NCBI GenBank assembly: GCA_007280145.1 | Contig: QYPU01000090.1 | Coordinates: 1-8,165, forward strand | DNA from: Dehalococcoidia bacterium | GTDB lineage: Bacteria > Chloroflexota > Dehalococcoidia > GIF9 > UBA5629 | DNA: 8,165 nt | Direction: 5' to 3' | Shown: piece by piece, positions 1 through 6,232 of the stretch | Layout of the letters: every line of letters starts with the position of its first letter | How positions within the stretch are numbered: position 1 is the stretch's first letter | Position numbers and translations under genes: made by a program | Notes under the pieces: generated by a model | What the model was told of the DNA's origin: nothing | The model's database searches: none | What the model saw: only the letters and a program-made list of their open reading frames with translations

Positions 1-809
1 AAGTCAGCTACCCTGGCATGGCGGGCAAAGATATTCGGCAAGCCTTCAGCCAACATCATATCCAGGGCGACAGCTAAGCCAAAGAAAACTGAAACGGCCG
101 GCGTCCACGGCGTCTGTCCCTTCTCTAAATAGCTCTTGGCTTTGGTGAAATCCCAATAAAACCGGGGCATCTTAGCTTTGGCATGAGCTTGCCATCCTTT
201 CTCGCTAATGCTAACCATGGTTAGCCCCGGCGGCACCATCCAGCCTTTTTGAGAGCCAGAAACCACCACGTCACACTTCCAGGCATCAACTGGCAGGTCA
301 ATAGAGCCGAGCCCACTTATAGCATCAACCAGGAGAAGCTTGTCGAACTCTTTAACAATGGCACTGATAGACTTCAGGTCATTGGTAACGCCGGTGGAAG
401 TCTCATTATGCGTCACCAACACTGCGCTGATTCCACCATTAGCCTTCAAAGCCCGGCGCACGGCTTCCGGGTCGGCTGGCTTACCCCACTCGAAATCAAG
501 GCGTTTCACCTCGGCGCCGTATGCCTTGGCAATATCAGCAAATCGCTCACCAAAGGCGCCAATAGAAACAGACAAGACCTTGTCGCCAGGTGACAAAGTA
601 TTGACAATAACTGCCTCCATGCCACCAGTACCCGAGCCCGTCAGCAGGAAAACATCATTTTGGGTTTGAAATACGGTTTTTAGCTTGGCTGTTACATCCT
701 GAATAATCTCACCGAATTCCTTGCCCCGGTGGTTTATCATCTGCCGACCTATGGCTTTTAAAATCTCCGGTGGACAGGGGGTGGGGCCAGGTATTCTTAA
801 TTGCTGCAT
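1..809 (-). CDS. Class V aminotransferase (serine/alanine-glyoxylate type), 3' end cut by window edge
   Basis: PLP-dependent fold-type I aminotransferase of the serine-pyruvate/alanine-glyoxylate family, cytosolic. I translated it by hand: it starts ATG at 809 (MQQLRIPGPTPCPP) and about 269 residues are present of a family length near 360-385, so the C-terminus lies beyond position 1. Visible family signatures are the N-terminal PGPTP, the TGSGTGGMEA phosphate-binding turn (about 57-66), HNETSTGV (134-141), the PLP-ring Asp in VDAISGLG (D162) and the Schiff-base Lys in SGSQKG (K188). The start is supported by GGAGG six nt upstream. It lies 27 nt after tyrS and so is probably the fifth gene of the cluster. 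In many bacteria relatives sit beside serA and serve serine synthesis or glyoxylate/glycine metabolism. The substrate cannot be read from this sequence and any serA would be off the window. Confidence 0.93.
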   Translation of the reverse strand, partial: MQQLRIPGPTPCPPEILKAIGRQMINHRGKEFGEIIQDVTAKLKTVFQTQNDVFLLTGSGTGGMEAVIVNTLSPGDKVLSVSIGAFGERFADIAKAYGAEVKRLDFEWGKPADPEAVRRALKANGGISAVLVTHNETSTGVTNDLKSISAIVKEFDKLLLVDAISGLGSIDLPVDAWKCDVVVSGSQKGWMVPPGLTMVSISEKGWQAHAKAKMPRFYWDFTKAKSYLEKGQTPWTPAVSVFFGLAVALDMMLAEGLPNIFARHARVAD

Positions 810-836
810 GCCATACCTCCATTTTTAATAAACAGC

Positions 837-2054
837 TCAACTACTGCCGGCAATTTTCGCAAAGCGCCGTTTACCTACCTTGATTATACTACCTGGTTTA
901 AGCGTTGACACATCTATATCCTCAGTTACAGGCTTACCATCTACTTCAATAGCCCCTTGCGCTAAGAGACGTCTTGCTTCTGAACGGCTCTTTGTGAGTC
1001 CGACCTTAGTTAGTTCAGCCGTAATGGTCGGGGGTATTCCTGTAATAGATACTGTAGCCGTTGGAACTTTAATCGTTACCCCCCCTTCCGGAGCCTCCCT
1101 TTTCTGAAACACCTTAGCAAAATATCCCTCTGCTTCACGAGCAGCTCGAGCTCCGTGAAATTGAGCTACAATTTCGTAAGCCAATCGCTTTTTAACAACC
1201 ATCGGGTTAACCGACTGGCTTGCCATTTGCTCCTTGAATTCGGCGATTTCCTCGTCTGGGACATCGGTTACCAGCTCAAGATAGTCAATAATAAGGCCAT
1301 CAGGAATTGACATAGCCTTGCCATACATCTCCTCTGGCGGTTCATCAACACCTATGTAATTGCCCAGGCTCTTACTCATTTTCTGGCTGCCATCAGTACC
1401 GACAAGAAGAGGAACCAAAAACACCTGTTGAGGAGGTTGCCCCATCATCTGTTGCAGTTCCCGGCCAACAAGGCAATTGAATTTCTGGTCGGTACCGCCG
1501 AACTCGACATCAGCCTCTATAGCCACCGAATCATAGGCCTGGAGCAAAGGATAAAGCAGCTCGGTGAGAGCAATAGGGCGCCCTGAGCTGTATCGATTGT
1601 CAAAGTCCTCTCTGGCCATGACTTGAGCAACGGTGAATTTACTGGTGAGCCTGATGACATCCTCAAGACCAAACTTGCCAAACCACTCACTTTGCCACCT
1701 CACCTCCGTTTTATCCTTATCGACCACCTTGAAGAACTGTTCCATATAAGTCTGGGCATTAGCTCGCACTTCCTCCGCCGAAAGCATCGGGCGAGTAACC
1801 GACTCCCCACTAGGGTCACCAATCTGGGCTGTCCAGTCACCAACGATGAGGACAACGCGGTGACCTTTTTCCTGAAGCTGGCGCAGTTTCCTCAAGCCAA
1901 CCACATGTCCCAGATGGATGTCAGGACAACTGGGGTCGAAGCCCTGCTTCAACCTCAATGGTTTCCCCGATTCCAACAGCTTTATCAGCTCAGATTCAAC
2001 TATAGTTTCAGCCACCCCACGCTTTAACAGTCGCTTAATCTCTGTACCCGTCAT
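837..2054 (-). CDS. tyrS: Tyrosyl-tRNA synthetase
   Basis: Class Ic aminoacyl-tRNA synthetase charging tRNA-Tyr with tyrosine, cytosolic, 405 aa, which is normal for the long bacterial TyrRS form. The Rossmann catalytic domain carries the HIGH-type motif HLGH (47-50) in GFDPSCPDIHLGH, then GDWTAQIGDPSG (72-83), the tyrosine-pocket residues Y168, Q172 and D175 in YPLLQAYD, GGTDQKFN (186-193), and KMSKS (225-229). A C-terminal S4-like RNA-binding domain covers about 340-402 (LTKSRSEARRLLAQGAIEVDG). The ATG overlaps the ribF stop as ATGA (2054-2051), so translation is probably coupled. The only purine-rich SD-like stretch, GAGGGG, lies about 14 nt upstream, which is long and fits reinitiation. 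No T-box leader is visible upstream; the gene is internal to the operon. Confidence 0.97.
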   Translation of the reverse strand: MTGTEIKRLLKRGVAETIVESELIKLLESGKPLRLKQGFDPSCPDIHLGHVVGLRKLRQLQEKGHRVVLIVGDWTAQIGDPSGESVTRPMLSAEEVRANAQTYMEQFFKVVDKDKTEVRWQSEWFGKFGLEDVIRLTSKFTVAQVMAREDFDNRYSSGRPIALTELLYPLLQAYDSVAIEADVEFGGTDQKFNCLVGRELQQMMGQPPQQVFLVPLLVGTDGSQKMSKSLGNYIGVDEPPEEMYGKAMSIPDGLIIDYLELVTDVPDEEIAEFKEQMASQSVNPMVVKKRLAYEIVAQFHGARAAREAEGYFAKVFQKREAPEGGVTIKVPTATVSITGIPPTITAELTKVGLTKSRSEARRLLAQGAIEVDGKPVTEDIDVSTLKPGSIIKVGKRRFAKIAGSS

Positions 2055-3004
2055 TTTTTAAAATCAGTCCCCTCTTGCCTAGCCCGTTTGTCCAGTATTA
2101 TTCTTGCCTGGTCTATATCTCTTCTTATCTGAGCCTTTAGTTCTTCCGCCGTACCGAAACGCCTTTCATCTCTTAACCTGGACACCAGGTCAATCCTGAG
2201 TTTTTGCTCAGGCACTTGTCCTTCGTAATCCAAGAGATAGGTCTCTATTACACGCTCCCCGCCCCCAAAGGTAGGACGAATGCCAATGTTGGTTACCGAA
2301 GGCAATGCTTCATGGTTAATATAGGCAACAGTAACATAAACCCCATCACCAGGCAACGCCTGCTCTGGCTTGACATCCAGATTAGCAGTGGGGAATCCCA
2401 GAACCCTGCCTCGCTTATCACCAGAGACAACACGACCACTGAGACTAAAAAAGCGCCCAGACAATTTCTCAACCTTTTCCATATTCCCTTGAGCTAATGT
2501 CTGACGAACAGCACTGCTACTTACCACTTCACCATCAAGAACCAGCGGTGGCACAACCTCAACACTGAAGCCCATCTCTTGTCCCAAAAGTCGAAGCTGA
2601 GCAGCATCGCCCTCTCTATTTCTACCAAGAGCAAAGTCAGGGCCGATTACCAGACCGCGCATCTGCAGGTAATCCTTGAGCAATTGGACAAATTCTCGGG
2701 CGGTGAGCTGAGCTAGCTCAAGAGTAAAAGATAAGACTACAATCACATCTATCCCCACGCCTCGAAGGAGGCTGATTCTGGTCTCCAAATCATTCAGCCA
2801 GAATAGCTTGTTCTCATGAGACAGCACTGCTTGCGGGTGAGACTTAAAAGTAACTACGCCACTTAGCCAGCCTTTTTCCCGGGCTTCGTTTCTTAAATGA
2901 GTCAGCAAGTGTTGATGCCCAAGGTGAACACCATCAAAAACACCAATGGTAAGCAGCGTTTCCTTTTGTGGTTTTACTTTGGCTAACTCTTCTTCAATCT
3001 GCAT
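2051..3004 (-). CDS. ribF: Bifunctional riboflavin kinase / FMN adenylyltransferase
   Basis: Converts riboflavin to FMN and then FAD, using ATP at both steps; cytosolic, 317 aa, a usual family length. The N-terminal nucleotidyltransferase domain (about 15-170) shows GVFDGVHLGH with the H27-x-x-H30 motif, TFKSHP (52-57), the IGPDFALGRNREGD loop (120-133) and SSSAVR (162-167), the counterpart of the usual ISST.IR. The C-terminal flavokinase domain (about 183-305) has GRVLGFPTANL with the PTAN motif at 205-208 and the conserved Glu in the VIETYLLDY strand. It lies 34 nt after aroF and overlaps tyrS by 4 nt. The ATG start has no convincing SD in front of it. It was kept because it places the HxxH motif at the usual distance from the N-terminus and no better start is visible. 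Confidence 0.96.
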   Translation of the reverse strand: MQIEEELAKVKPQKETLLTIGVFDGVHLGHQHLLTHLRNEAREKGWLSGVVTFKSHPQAVLSHENKLFWLNDLETRISLLRGVGIDVIVVLSFTLELAQLTAREFVQLLKDYLQMRGLVIGPDFALGRNREGDAAQLRLLGQEMGFSVEVVPPLVLDGEVVSSSAVRQTLAQGNMEKVEKLSGRFFSLSGRVVSGDKRGRVLGFPTANLDVKPEQALPGDGVYVTVAYINHEALPSVTNIGIRPTFGGGERVIETYLLDYEGQVPEQKLRIDLVSRLRDERRFGTAEELKAQIRRDIDQARIILDKRARQEGTDFKK

Positions 3005-3038
3005 AGCTGATTTTCACACCGATTGGCAGGACTACAAG

Positions 3039-4079
3039 CTAAGGTTTGACTTCAACAGAAGGGGTAGCAAGGCACCGGCCCACAGCAGCGGCTACAGGTC
3101 TCAACTGGGACATAAGCTGCCGGAAACTATCGAAGGTGAGCGACTGAGCACCGTCTTTAAGGGCTAGGTCTGGATTAGGATGAACCTCAACCAGTATGCC
3201 GTCAGCCCCGGCAGCTACCGCAGCCAGAGCCATGGGAGCTACCAAATACCACTTGCCGGTGCCGTGACTCGGGTCAGCAATAATCGGCAAATGGCTGACT
3301 TTCTCGATGATTGGAATAGCGCTTATATCCATAGTGTTACGAGTATAGGTTTCAAAAGTCCTAATGCCTCGTTCACAGAGCATGAGCTGTTGATTGCCCT
3401 GAGCCAGAATGTATTCAGCCGCCAACAGCCATTCTTGAACGGTGGCTGCTAGACCCCGCTTTAACATTACCGGCTTGCCAGTTTTACCCACTTCCTCAAG
3501 CAGGTCGAAGTTTTGCATATTACGGGCTCCTATCTGGAAGATATCAGCATAGCTTGCCGCTAGCTCTACTTCGTCAAGTGACATAACTTCAGTTATAATC
3601 GGTAACCCAACCTCCCTTTTAACTTGGGCTAACAACTCGAGCCCCCGCTTGCCCAAGCCACGAAAACTGTAAGGCGAAGTGCTTGGCTTAAAGGCACCAC
3701 CGCGCAAGATGGTAGCTCCAGCAGCCTTCACAGCTTTAGCTGTTTCCAAAAGCTGCTGCTCACTTTCTACAGCACACGGCCCAGCCATGACCACTATCTC
3801 TTTACCGCCAATAGTGACTCCATCGACTTTAACTGTCGTATCCTGGGGGTGAAACTCACGGCTGCAAAGTTTATACGGCTTGCTGACCGGGATAAGTTCA
3901 TCCACCCCGGGGAGCATCTCCACCCTGTCCCGAAGTTCAGGAAAGGTTTGCCCGAGTACTCCGATAATAGTACGCTCAACGCCCTGAGATAGATGCGTCC
4001 TTAAGCCAGCGGCCTCAATCCGCTTAATAACTTCAGTGATTTCTCCATCACTGGAACCAACTTTCATGACTATAATCAT
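3039..4079 (-). CDS. aroF: 3-Deoxy-7-phosphoheptulonate (DAHP) synthase, type I-beta with N-terminal regulatory domain
   Basis: Condenses phosphoenolpyruvate and erythrose 4-phosphate to DAHP, the committed step of aromatic amino acid synthesis. It is 346 aa, against about 338 for the well-studied Thermotoga maritima enzyme. Residues 1 to about 67 form the ferredoxin-like domain (MIIVMKVGSS, then ERTIIGVLG at 35-43) that gives tyrosine/phenylalanine feedback in that subgroup. The TIM barrel follows with MAGPCAVES (metal ligand C102, same number as in T. maritima), RGGAFKPSTSPYSFRGLG, GARNMQNF, MLKRG, LCERGIRTFE, DPSHGTGK (metal His) and VEVHPNPDLALKDG (metal Glu and Asp). The start has GAGG eight nt upstream. 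It lies 18 nt after aroH. Feedback inhibition is inferred from the domain layout, not seen. Confidence 0.96.
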   Translation of the reverse strand: MIIVMKVGSSDGEITEVIKRIEAAGLRTHLSQGVERTIIGVLGQTFPELRDRVEMLPGVDELIPVSKPYKLCSREFHPQDTTVKVDGVTIGGKEIVVMAGPCAVESEQQLLETAKAVKAAGATILRGGAFKPSTSPYSFRGLGKRGLELLAQVKREVGLPIITEVMSLDEVELAASYADIFQIGARNMQNFDLLEEVGKTGKPVMLKRGLAATVQEWLLAAEYILAQGNQQLMLCERGIRTFETYTRNTMDISAIPIIEKVSHLPIIADPSHGTGKWYLVAPMALAAVAAGADGILVEVHPNPDLALKDGAQSLTFDSFRQLMSQLRPVAAAVGRCLATPSVEVKP

Positions 4080-4097
4080 ATTTTTGCCCTCAACCAG

Positions 4098-4475
4098 CTA
4101 GGCTTTGTCCGCCTCCGCTCTGAGTCCCTCCGCTCCCCTTAGATAAACATGCACTATCTCTTCATTACTTTTCTCAGTATTGACCAACAACAGAACTCTC
4201 AAACAGCGAGATAAGCTGCCAGGTACATCCATTTCATGCCCGCAGAGCAAGGCAACCTGTGTCCAGCCTAGCTCCCGGGCGGCCGCTGCCGGAAACACAG
4301 CATTAAGGTCAGGCGTCGTGGTAAACAAAACACAAGCTACGTCACCTATTTCCACCCCGTTGGTTTCCACCATCCCCTGAAGCAATTCTTTGCTTGCCGC
4401 TATTATAGCTCCCCTGGTATTTTCCGGCACTACAGTAGCGCCTCTTATACCTCGACACCACAACTTCGTACTCAC
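4098..4475 (-). CDS. aroH: Chorismate mutase, AroH type
   Basis: Monofunctional chorismate mutase of the trimeric AroH class, rearranging chorismate to prephenate for phenylalanine and tyrosine. It is 125 aa, the normal size. Alignment from memory with the Bacillus subtilis enzyme places every active-site residue: R11 (Bs R7, in RGIRGAT), F61 (F57) and R67 (R63) in PDLNAVFPAAAAREL, C78 (C75), E81 (E78), R93 (R90) and Y111 (Y108). Nothing catalytic is missing. It is the promoter-proximal gene of the minus-strand cluster, 18 nt before aroF, so branch-point and entry enzymes are made together. The start is GTG at 4475. A very strong SD (AAAGGAGG) sits only 2 nt away, whereas the TTG at codon 5 would have 14-nt spacing and would match the Bacillus N-terminus, so the exact start is uncertain. 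Confidence 0.95.
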   Translation of the reverse strand: MSTKLWCRGIRGATVVPENTRGAIIAASKELLQGMVETNGVEIGDVACVLFTTTPDLNAVFPAAAARELGWTQVALLCGHEMDVPGSLSRCLRVLLLVNTEKSNEEIVHVYLRGAEGLRAEADKA

Positions 4476-4485
4476 CCCCTCCTTT
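4476..4485 (-). promoter_or_regulatory. Shine-Dalgarno of aroH, unusually close to the GTG start
   Basis: On the minus strand AAAGGAGG (4485-4478) is followed by two G residues and then GTG at 4475. Normal spacing is 5-9 nt. Either the run of G lets the ribosome pair in a shifted register, or initiation uses the in-frame TTG four codons later with 14-nt spacing. The SD identity is clear; which start it serves is not. Confidence 0.7.
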
Positions 4486-4499
4486 GCAGTTAGATTAAT

Positions 4500-4528
4500 A
4501 GCCTACCTTATTTGGCATTTATCGTCAA
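4500..4528 (-). promoter_or_regulatory. Candidate sigma-70 promoter for the aroH-aroF-ribF-tyrS cluster
   Basis: Reading leftward, TTGACG (4528-4523, five of six -35 consensus bases) is followed by a 17-nt spacer and TAGGCT (4505-4500), which keeps the important T1, A2 and T6 of the -10 box. Transcription would begin near 4493, leaving a leader of under 20 nt. That is too short for a T-box or attenuator. A competing -10, TATAAT at 4600-4595, also points this way but has only TTGGGG at 15 nt for a -35. Confidence 0.5.
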
Positions 4529-4590
4529 GAATTTCTTGCCTAATAATCGACAGGGAAGTAAACTAAAGAATAAAAATAGAGGTTACCTTC

Positions 4591-4596
4591 TATAAT
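4591..4596 (+). promoter_or_regulatory. -10 box (TATAAT) for the membrane-anchored transglutaminase-like gene
   Basis: A perfect TATAAT lies about 45 nt before the ATG at 4642, inside the palindrome TATAATTATA (4591-4600), so it also reads as TATAAT on the minus strand. No good -35 is present at 16-18 nt. The region upstream is A-rich (about 4561-4579) and could help as an UP-like element. The inferred leader is about 35-40 nt. Confidence 0.42.
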
Positions 4597-4641
4597 TATA
4601 GGACAGAATTTAACGCCCCAACTCTCTAGTGGAGGTTCACT

Positions 4642-5235
4642 ATGGACTATAACCAAAGCCAAAGACTAGCTACCATATTCAGCATATGCGTATTAATTAT
4701 CACCCTGTGCAGCGGCTCAGCTTTGGTCAGCTATATCTATGGTCAAGACAAGGGTTACCACGCCGGTTGCGAAGCCGGACAACAAGCTGGCTACAGCCAG
4801 GGCTATAATCAAGGAAAGGACGAAGGTTACCAGGCTGGCTACAAGACTGGTCGTGAATCTGGACTCCAAGAAGCCACCACTGGTTATAACCTCCGAAACC
4901 CCACTTATCAAGAGACGAAAGAGTTCCTAGCCCAAGATACTACAGACTCCAAGACATATATAAAAGATGAATATAACTGCACTGACTTTTCTGCTCGAGT
5001 CAACAATAATGCCGAGGCACAAGGTATTCGCTGTGCTACCGTTGATATTTTCTACCCAGAAGGGTATGGGCATACCATAGTAGCTTTTGAAACAGCAGAC
5101 AAAGGCTTAATATTCATCGAGCCTCAATTTGATCACGAGGTAAACTTAATCATAGGCGAGAGCTATTCGCAAACCAACAACTACACCCCAGCACCCCGTG
5201 ATGATACTATTAAGCGCTTTCTGGTCATCTGGTAG
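4642..5235 (+). CDS. Membrane-anchored protein with GxxxG glycine repeat and transglutaminase-like domain
   Basis: Not a gene I can name; 197 aa. A short N-terminus with R8 is followed by one hydrophobic helix (about 12-33), which looks like a signal anchor because no lipobox or clear cleavage site follows. Residues 34-74 carry glycine at every fourth position without exception (11 glycines), often GYxxG or GxxAG. The C-terminal part (about 106-197) resembles the transglutaminase-like cysteine fold: C113 in YNCTDFSARV, H144 in GHTIVAF, and E160 in KGLIFIEPQFD where the family usually has Asp. If the anchor is right, the catalytic part lies outside the membrane and could be a protease, amidase or crosslinking enzyme. 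That activity is inference. The ATG has GGAGG six nt upstream. It is a single gene between divergent or independent promoters, so neighbours do not reveal its role. Confidence 0.85.
   Translation: MDYNQSQRLATIFSICVLIITLCSGSALVSYIYGQDKGYHAGCEAGQQAGYSQGYNQGKDEGYQAGYKTGRESGLQEATTGYNLRNPTYQETKEFLAQDTTDSKTYIKDEYNCTDFSARVNNNAEAQGIRCATVDIFYPEGYGHTIVAFETADKGLIFIEPQFDHEVNLIIGESYSQTNNYTPAPRDDTIKRFLVIW
4741..4863 (+). repeat. In-frame glycine repeat, period 4 residues (12 bp), 11 glycines
   Basis: Codons 34 to 74 of the gene starting at 4642 place Gly at 34, 38, 42 and so on to 74 with no break. Tyr follows Gly at 38, 50, 54, 62 and 66, and Ala or Gln often precedes it. At DNA level the units are only loosely similar, so the repeat is kept by protein selection rather than by recent duplication. 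The pattern equals the GX3 tandem motif known from Yae1/Lto1 proteins and the GxxxG region of FliH. Confidence 0.95.
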
Positions 5236-5309
5236 ACCACCCTGTTTTCTGGTCCTTTCACTGCTGAGCTCCCTGAGGCAAAAACCCGCTCGAATTAATC
5301 CCACTAACA

Positions 5310-5339
5310 TTCCCAAACATTGCCAGCCTGTGATATAAT
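5310..5339 (+). promoter_or_regulatory. Extended -10 promoter of the CBS-ACT gene
   Basis: TGATATAAT (5331-5339) is a perfect -10 with the TGn extension. TTCCCA (5310-5315) gives four of six -35 bases at 18-nt spacing. Transcription would start near 5346, about 22 nt before the ATG at 5368, with AAGGAGGT (5355-5362) as SD five nt before the start. This promoter makes the gene independent of the one upstream. Confidence 0.7.
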
Positions 5340-5367
5340 AGTTACAAAATAGCCAAGGAGGTGGAAC

Positions 5368-6009
5368 ATGAAAGTTCGAGATGTTATGACCTGGAATGTG
5401 ATTACTGTGTCAAGTGACACACCCATAATGGAAGCCAGGAAAATCATGGAGGTACACAATGTCCGCCGCCTGCCGGTAGTTGACAGAGGGAAACTCGTAG
5501 GTATAGTAAGCAAAGAGCGTATAGTTCGTTCAGGGCCTTCGCCAGCTACCAGCCTGAGTGTCTGGGAAATTAATTACCTTTTAGCAAAGATGAAGGTTAA
5601 AGAAATCATGTCAAAGGATGTGGTCACGGTTTCCCCTGATACATCAGTGGAAAGTGCTGTCGCTTTAGCTCAGACTAAAGGGGCAGGCGCCCTGCCTGTG
5701 CTGGAAGACCATAATCTGATAGGCATAGTCACTACCAACGATTTCTTCTACAAACTATTAAATCCAGTATTGGGAATAGGCAAGCCCGGCACCAGGATAG
5801 TTATCTCCAAAGGCAGTAAGCCTAAGAGCATCAAAGAGGTTTTAGAGTGTGTCGAAAAGCATGGGCTGGAAATAGTTGCCCTGCATAGCATGGCACCAAT
5901 AGAGGGCAAAGAGTTCGACCTCTGTGTCCATCTTGATACTGATGACGCGAGCAAGCTCATCAAAGACCTGGCGGATAAAGGTTACGAAACAGAAATAATA
6001 GAGCGCTAA
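5368..6009 (+). CDS. CBS-CBS-ACT domain protein, AcuB-like
   Basis: Soluble putative regulator of 213 aa. CBS 1 spans about 1-58 (MKVRDVMTWNVITVSSDTP to GKLVGIVSKERI) and CBS 2 about 76-132 (MKVKEIMSKDVVTVSPDTS to NLIGIVTTNDFF). An ACT-like domain follows at about 142-213 (TRIVI, a helix, ALHSM, then FDLCVHL). Paired CBS domains usually bind AMP, ATP or S-adenosylmethionine and ACT domains small molecules such as amino acids, so a ligand-sensing role is likely, but no partner is shown. The ribose-contacting Asp of the G-h-h-S/T-x-x-D motif is present in CBS 2 (D125) but replaced by R51 in CBS 1, which suggests unequal sites. It matches the layout of AcuB-like proteins, although no acuA or acuC is nearby. 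It has its own promoter and a strong SD. Confidence 0.92.
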   Translation: MKVRDVMTWNVITVSSDTPIMEARKIMEVHNVRRLPVVDRGKLVGIVSKERIVRSGPSPATSLSVWEINYLLAKMKVKEIMSKDVVTVSPDTSVESAVALAQTKGAGALPVLEDHNLIGIVTTNDFFYKLLNPVLGIGKPGTRIVISKGSKPKSIKEVLECVEKHGLEIVALHSMAPIEGKEFDLCVHLDTDDASKLIKDLADKGYETEIIER

Positions 6010-6037
6010 AAACCTATAGCTCTGTTCCAGAATAGCC

Positions 6038-6099
6038 CACCAACATCGCAATGCTGAAGCAGCTAAGCAAGCAGCTTCGGGTAAGTGTTCTTGTTGGTG
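6038..6099 (+). other. Nested inverted repeat, possible structured RNA
   Basis: CACCAACA (6038-6045) pairs perfectly with TGTTGGTG (6092-6099). Inside it a second stem runs 6054-6064 with 6070-6080: seven base pairs including one G-U, an A-A mismatch, three more pairs and a five-nt loop. The joining strands (6046-6053 and 6081-6091) are unpaired and unequal. There is no T-run after either strand's 3' side, so it is not a plain intrinsic terminator. I could not match it to hammerhead, twister or SRP RNA cores. It could be an untranslated RNA, a leader element or the 3' end of the CBS-ACT transcript. Confidence 0.45.
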
Positions 6100-6169
6100 T
6101 CATTTCGATAAACCGCAGTCTTCCCCATGAGCGCAGTTTCTTCGTGCCGGTACACTCCGTTGAGACCCC

Positions 6170-6198
6170 TTGACAACATCAAATCGAAGTGCTAACTT
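6170..6198 (+). promoter_or_regulatory. Promoter of the DegV operon
   Basis: A perfect -35 TTGACA (6170-6175), a 17-nt spacer, then TAACTT (6193-6198) preceded by TG at 6190-6191, giving an extended -10. Transcription would start near 6205, about 28 nt before the ATG at 6233. The first three bases of the -35 box are the TTG that a gene finder could mistake for the start of the downstream gene. Confidence 0.75.
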
Positions 6199-6220
6199 AG
6201 GCATAGTTATCCGATGCTCT

Positions 6221-6227
6221 AAGGAGG
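6221..6227 (+). promoter_or_regulatory. Shine-Dalgarno that fixes the first DegV start at 6233
   Basis: AAGGAGG lies five nt before ATG 6233. The upstream in-frame TTG at 6170 has no SD and is inside the promoter, so the SD settles the start. Confidence 0.9.
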
Positions 6228-6232
6228 CTTAC

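Noticed and set aside
249..669. Two overlapping plus-strand open frames of 109-114 codons
   Set aside because: They lie opposite the aminotransferase, whose minus-strand translation shows clear family motifs; the plus-strand peptides show none.
3794..3979. Minus-strand 61-codon frame
   Set aside because: It is inside aroF in another frame, with no SD of its own and no recognisable motif.
4493..4641. T-box or other amino-acid riboswitch ahead of the aromatic/tyrS operon
   Set aside because: The inferred aroH leader is very short, and the gap shows no T-box core, specifier stem or terminator/antiterminator pair.
4690..4720. Lipoprotein signal at C23 of the anchored protein
   Set aside because: The residues before C23 are I-T-L, and Leu at -1 does not fit the lipobox, which needs Gly, Ala or Ser there.
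5228..5252. Intrinsic terminator after the transglutaminase-like gene
   Set aside because: GACCA and TGGTC can pair around a 10-nt loop, but the stem is only five bp and no T-run follows.
6038..6099. SRP RNA, hammerhead or twister ribozyme
   Set aside because: GAAGCAGC resembles part of the SRP RNA core, but the matching GGUCAGG strand is absent; the hammerhead CUGANGA and GAAA cores are also missing.
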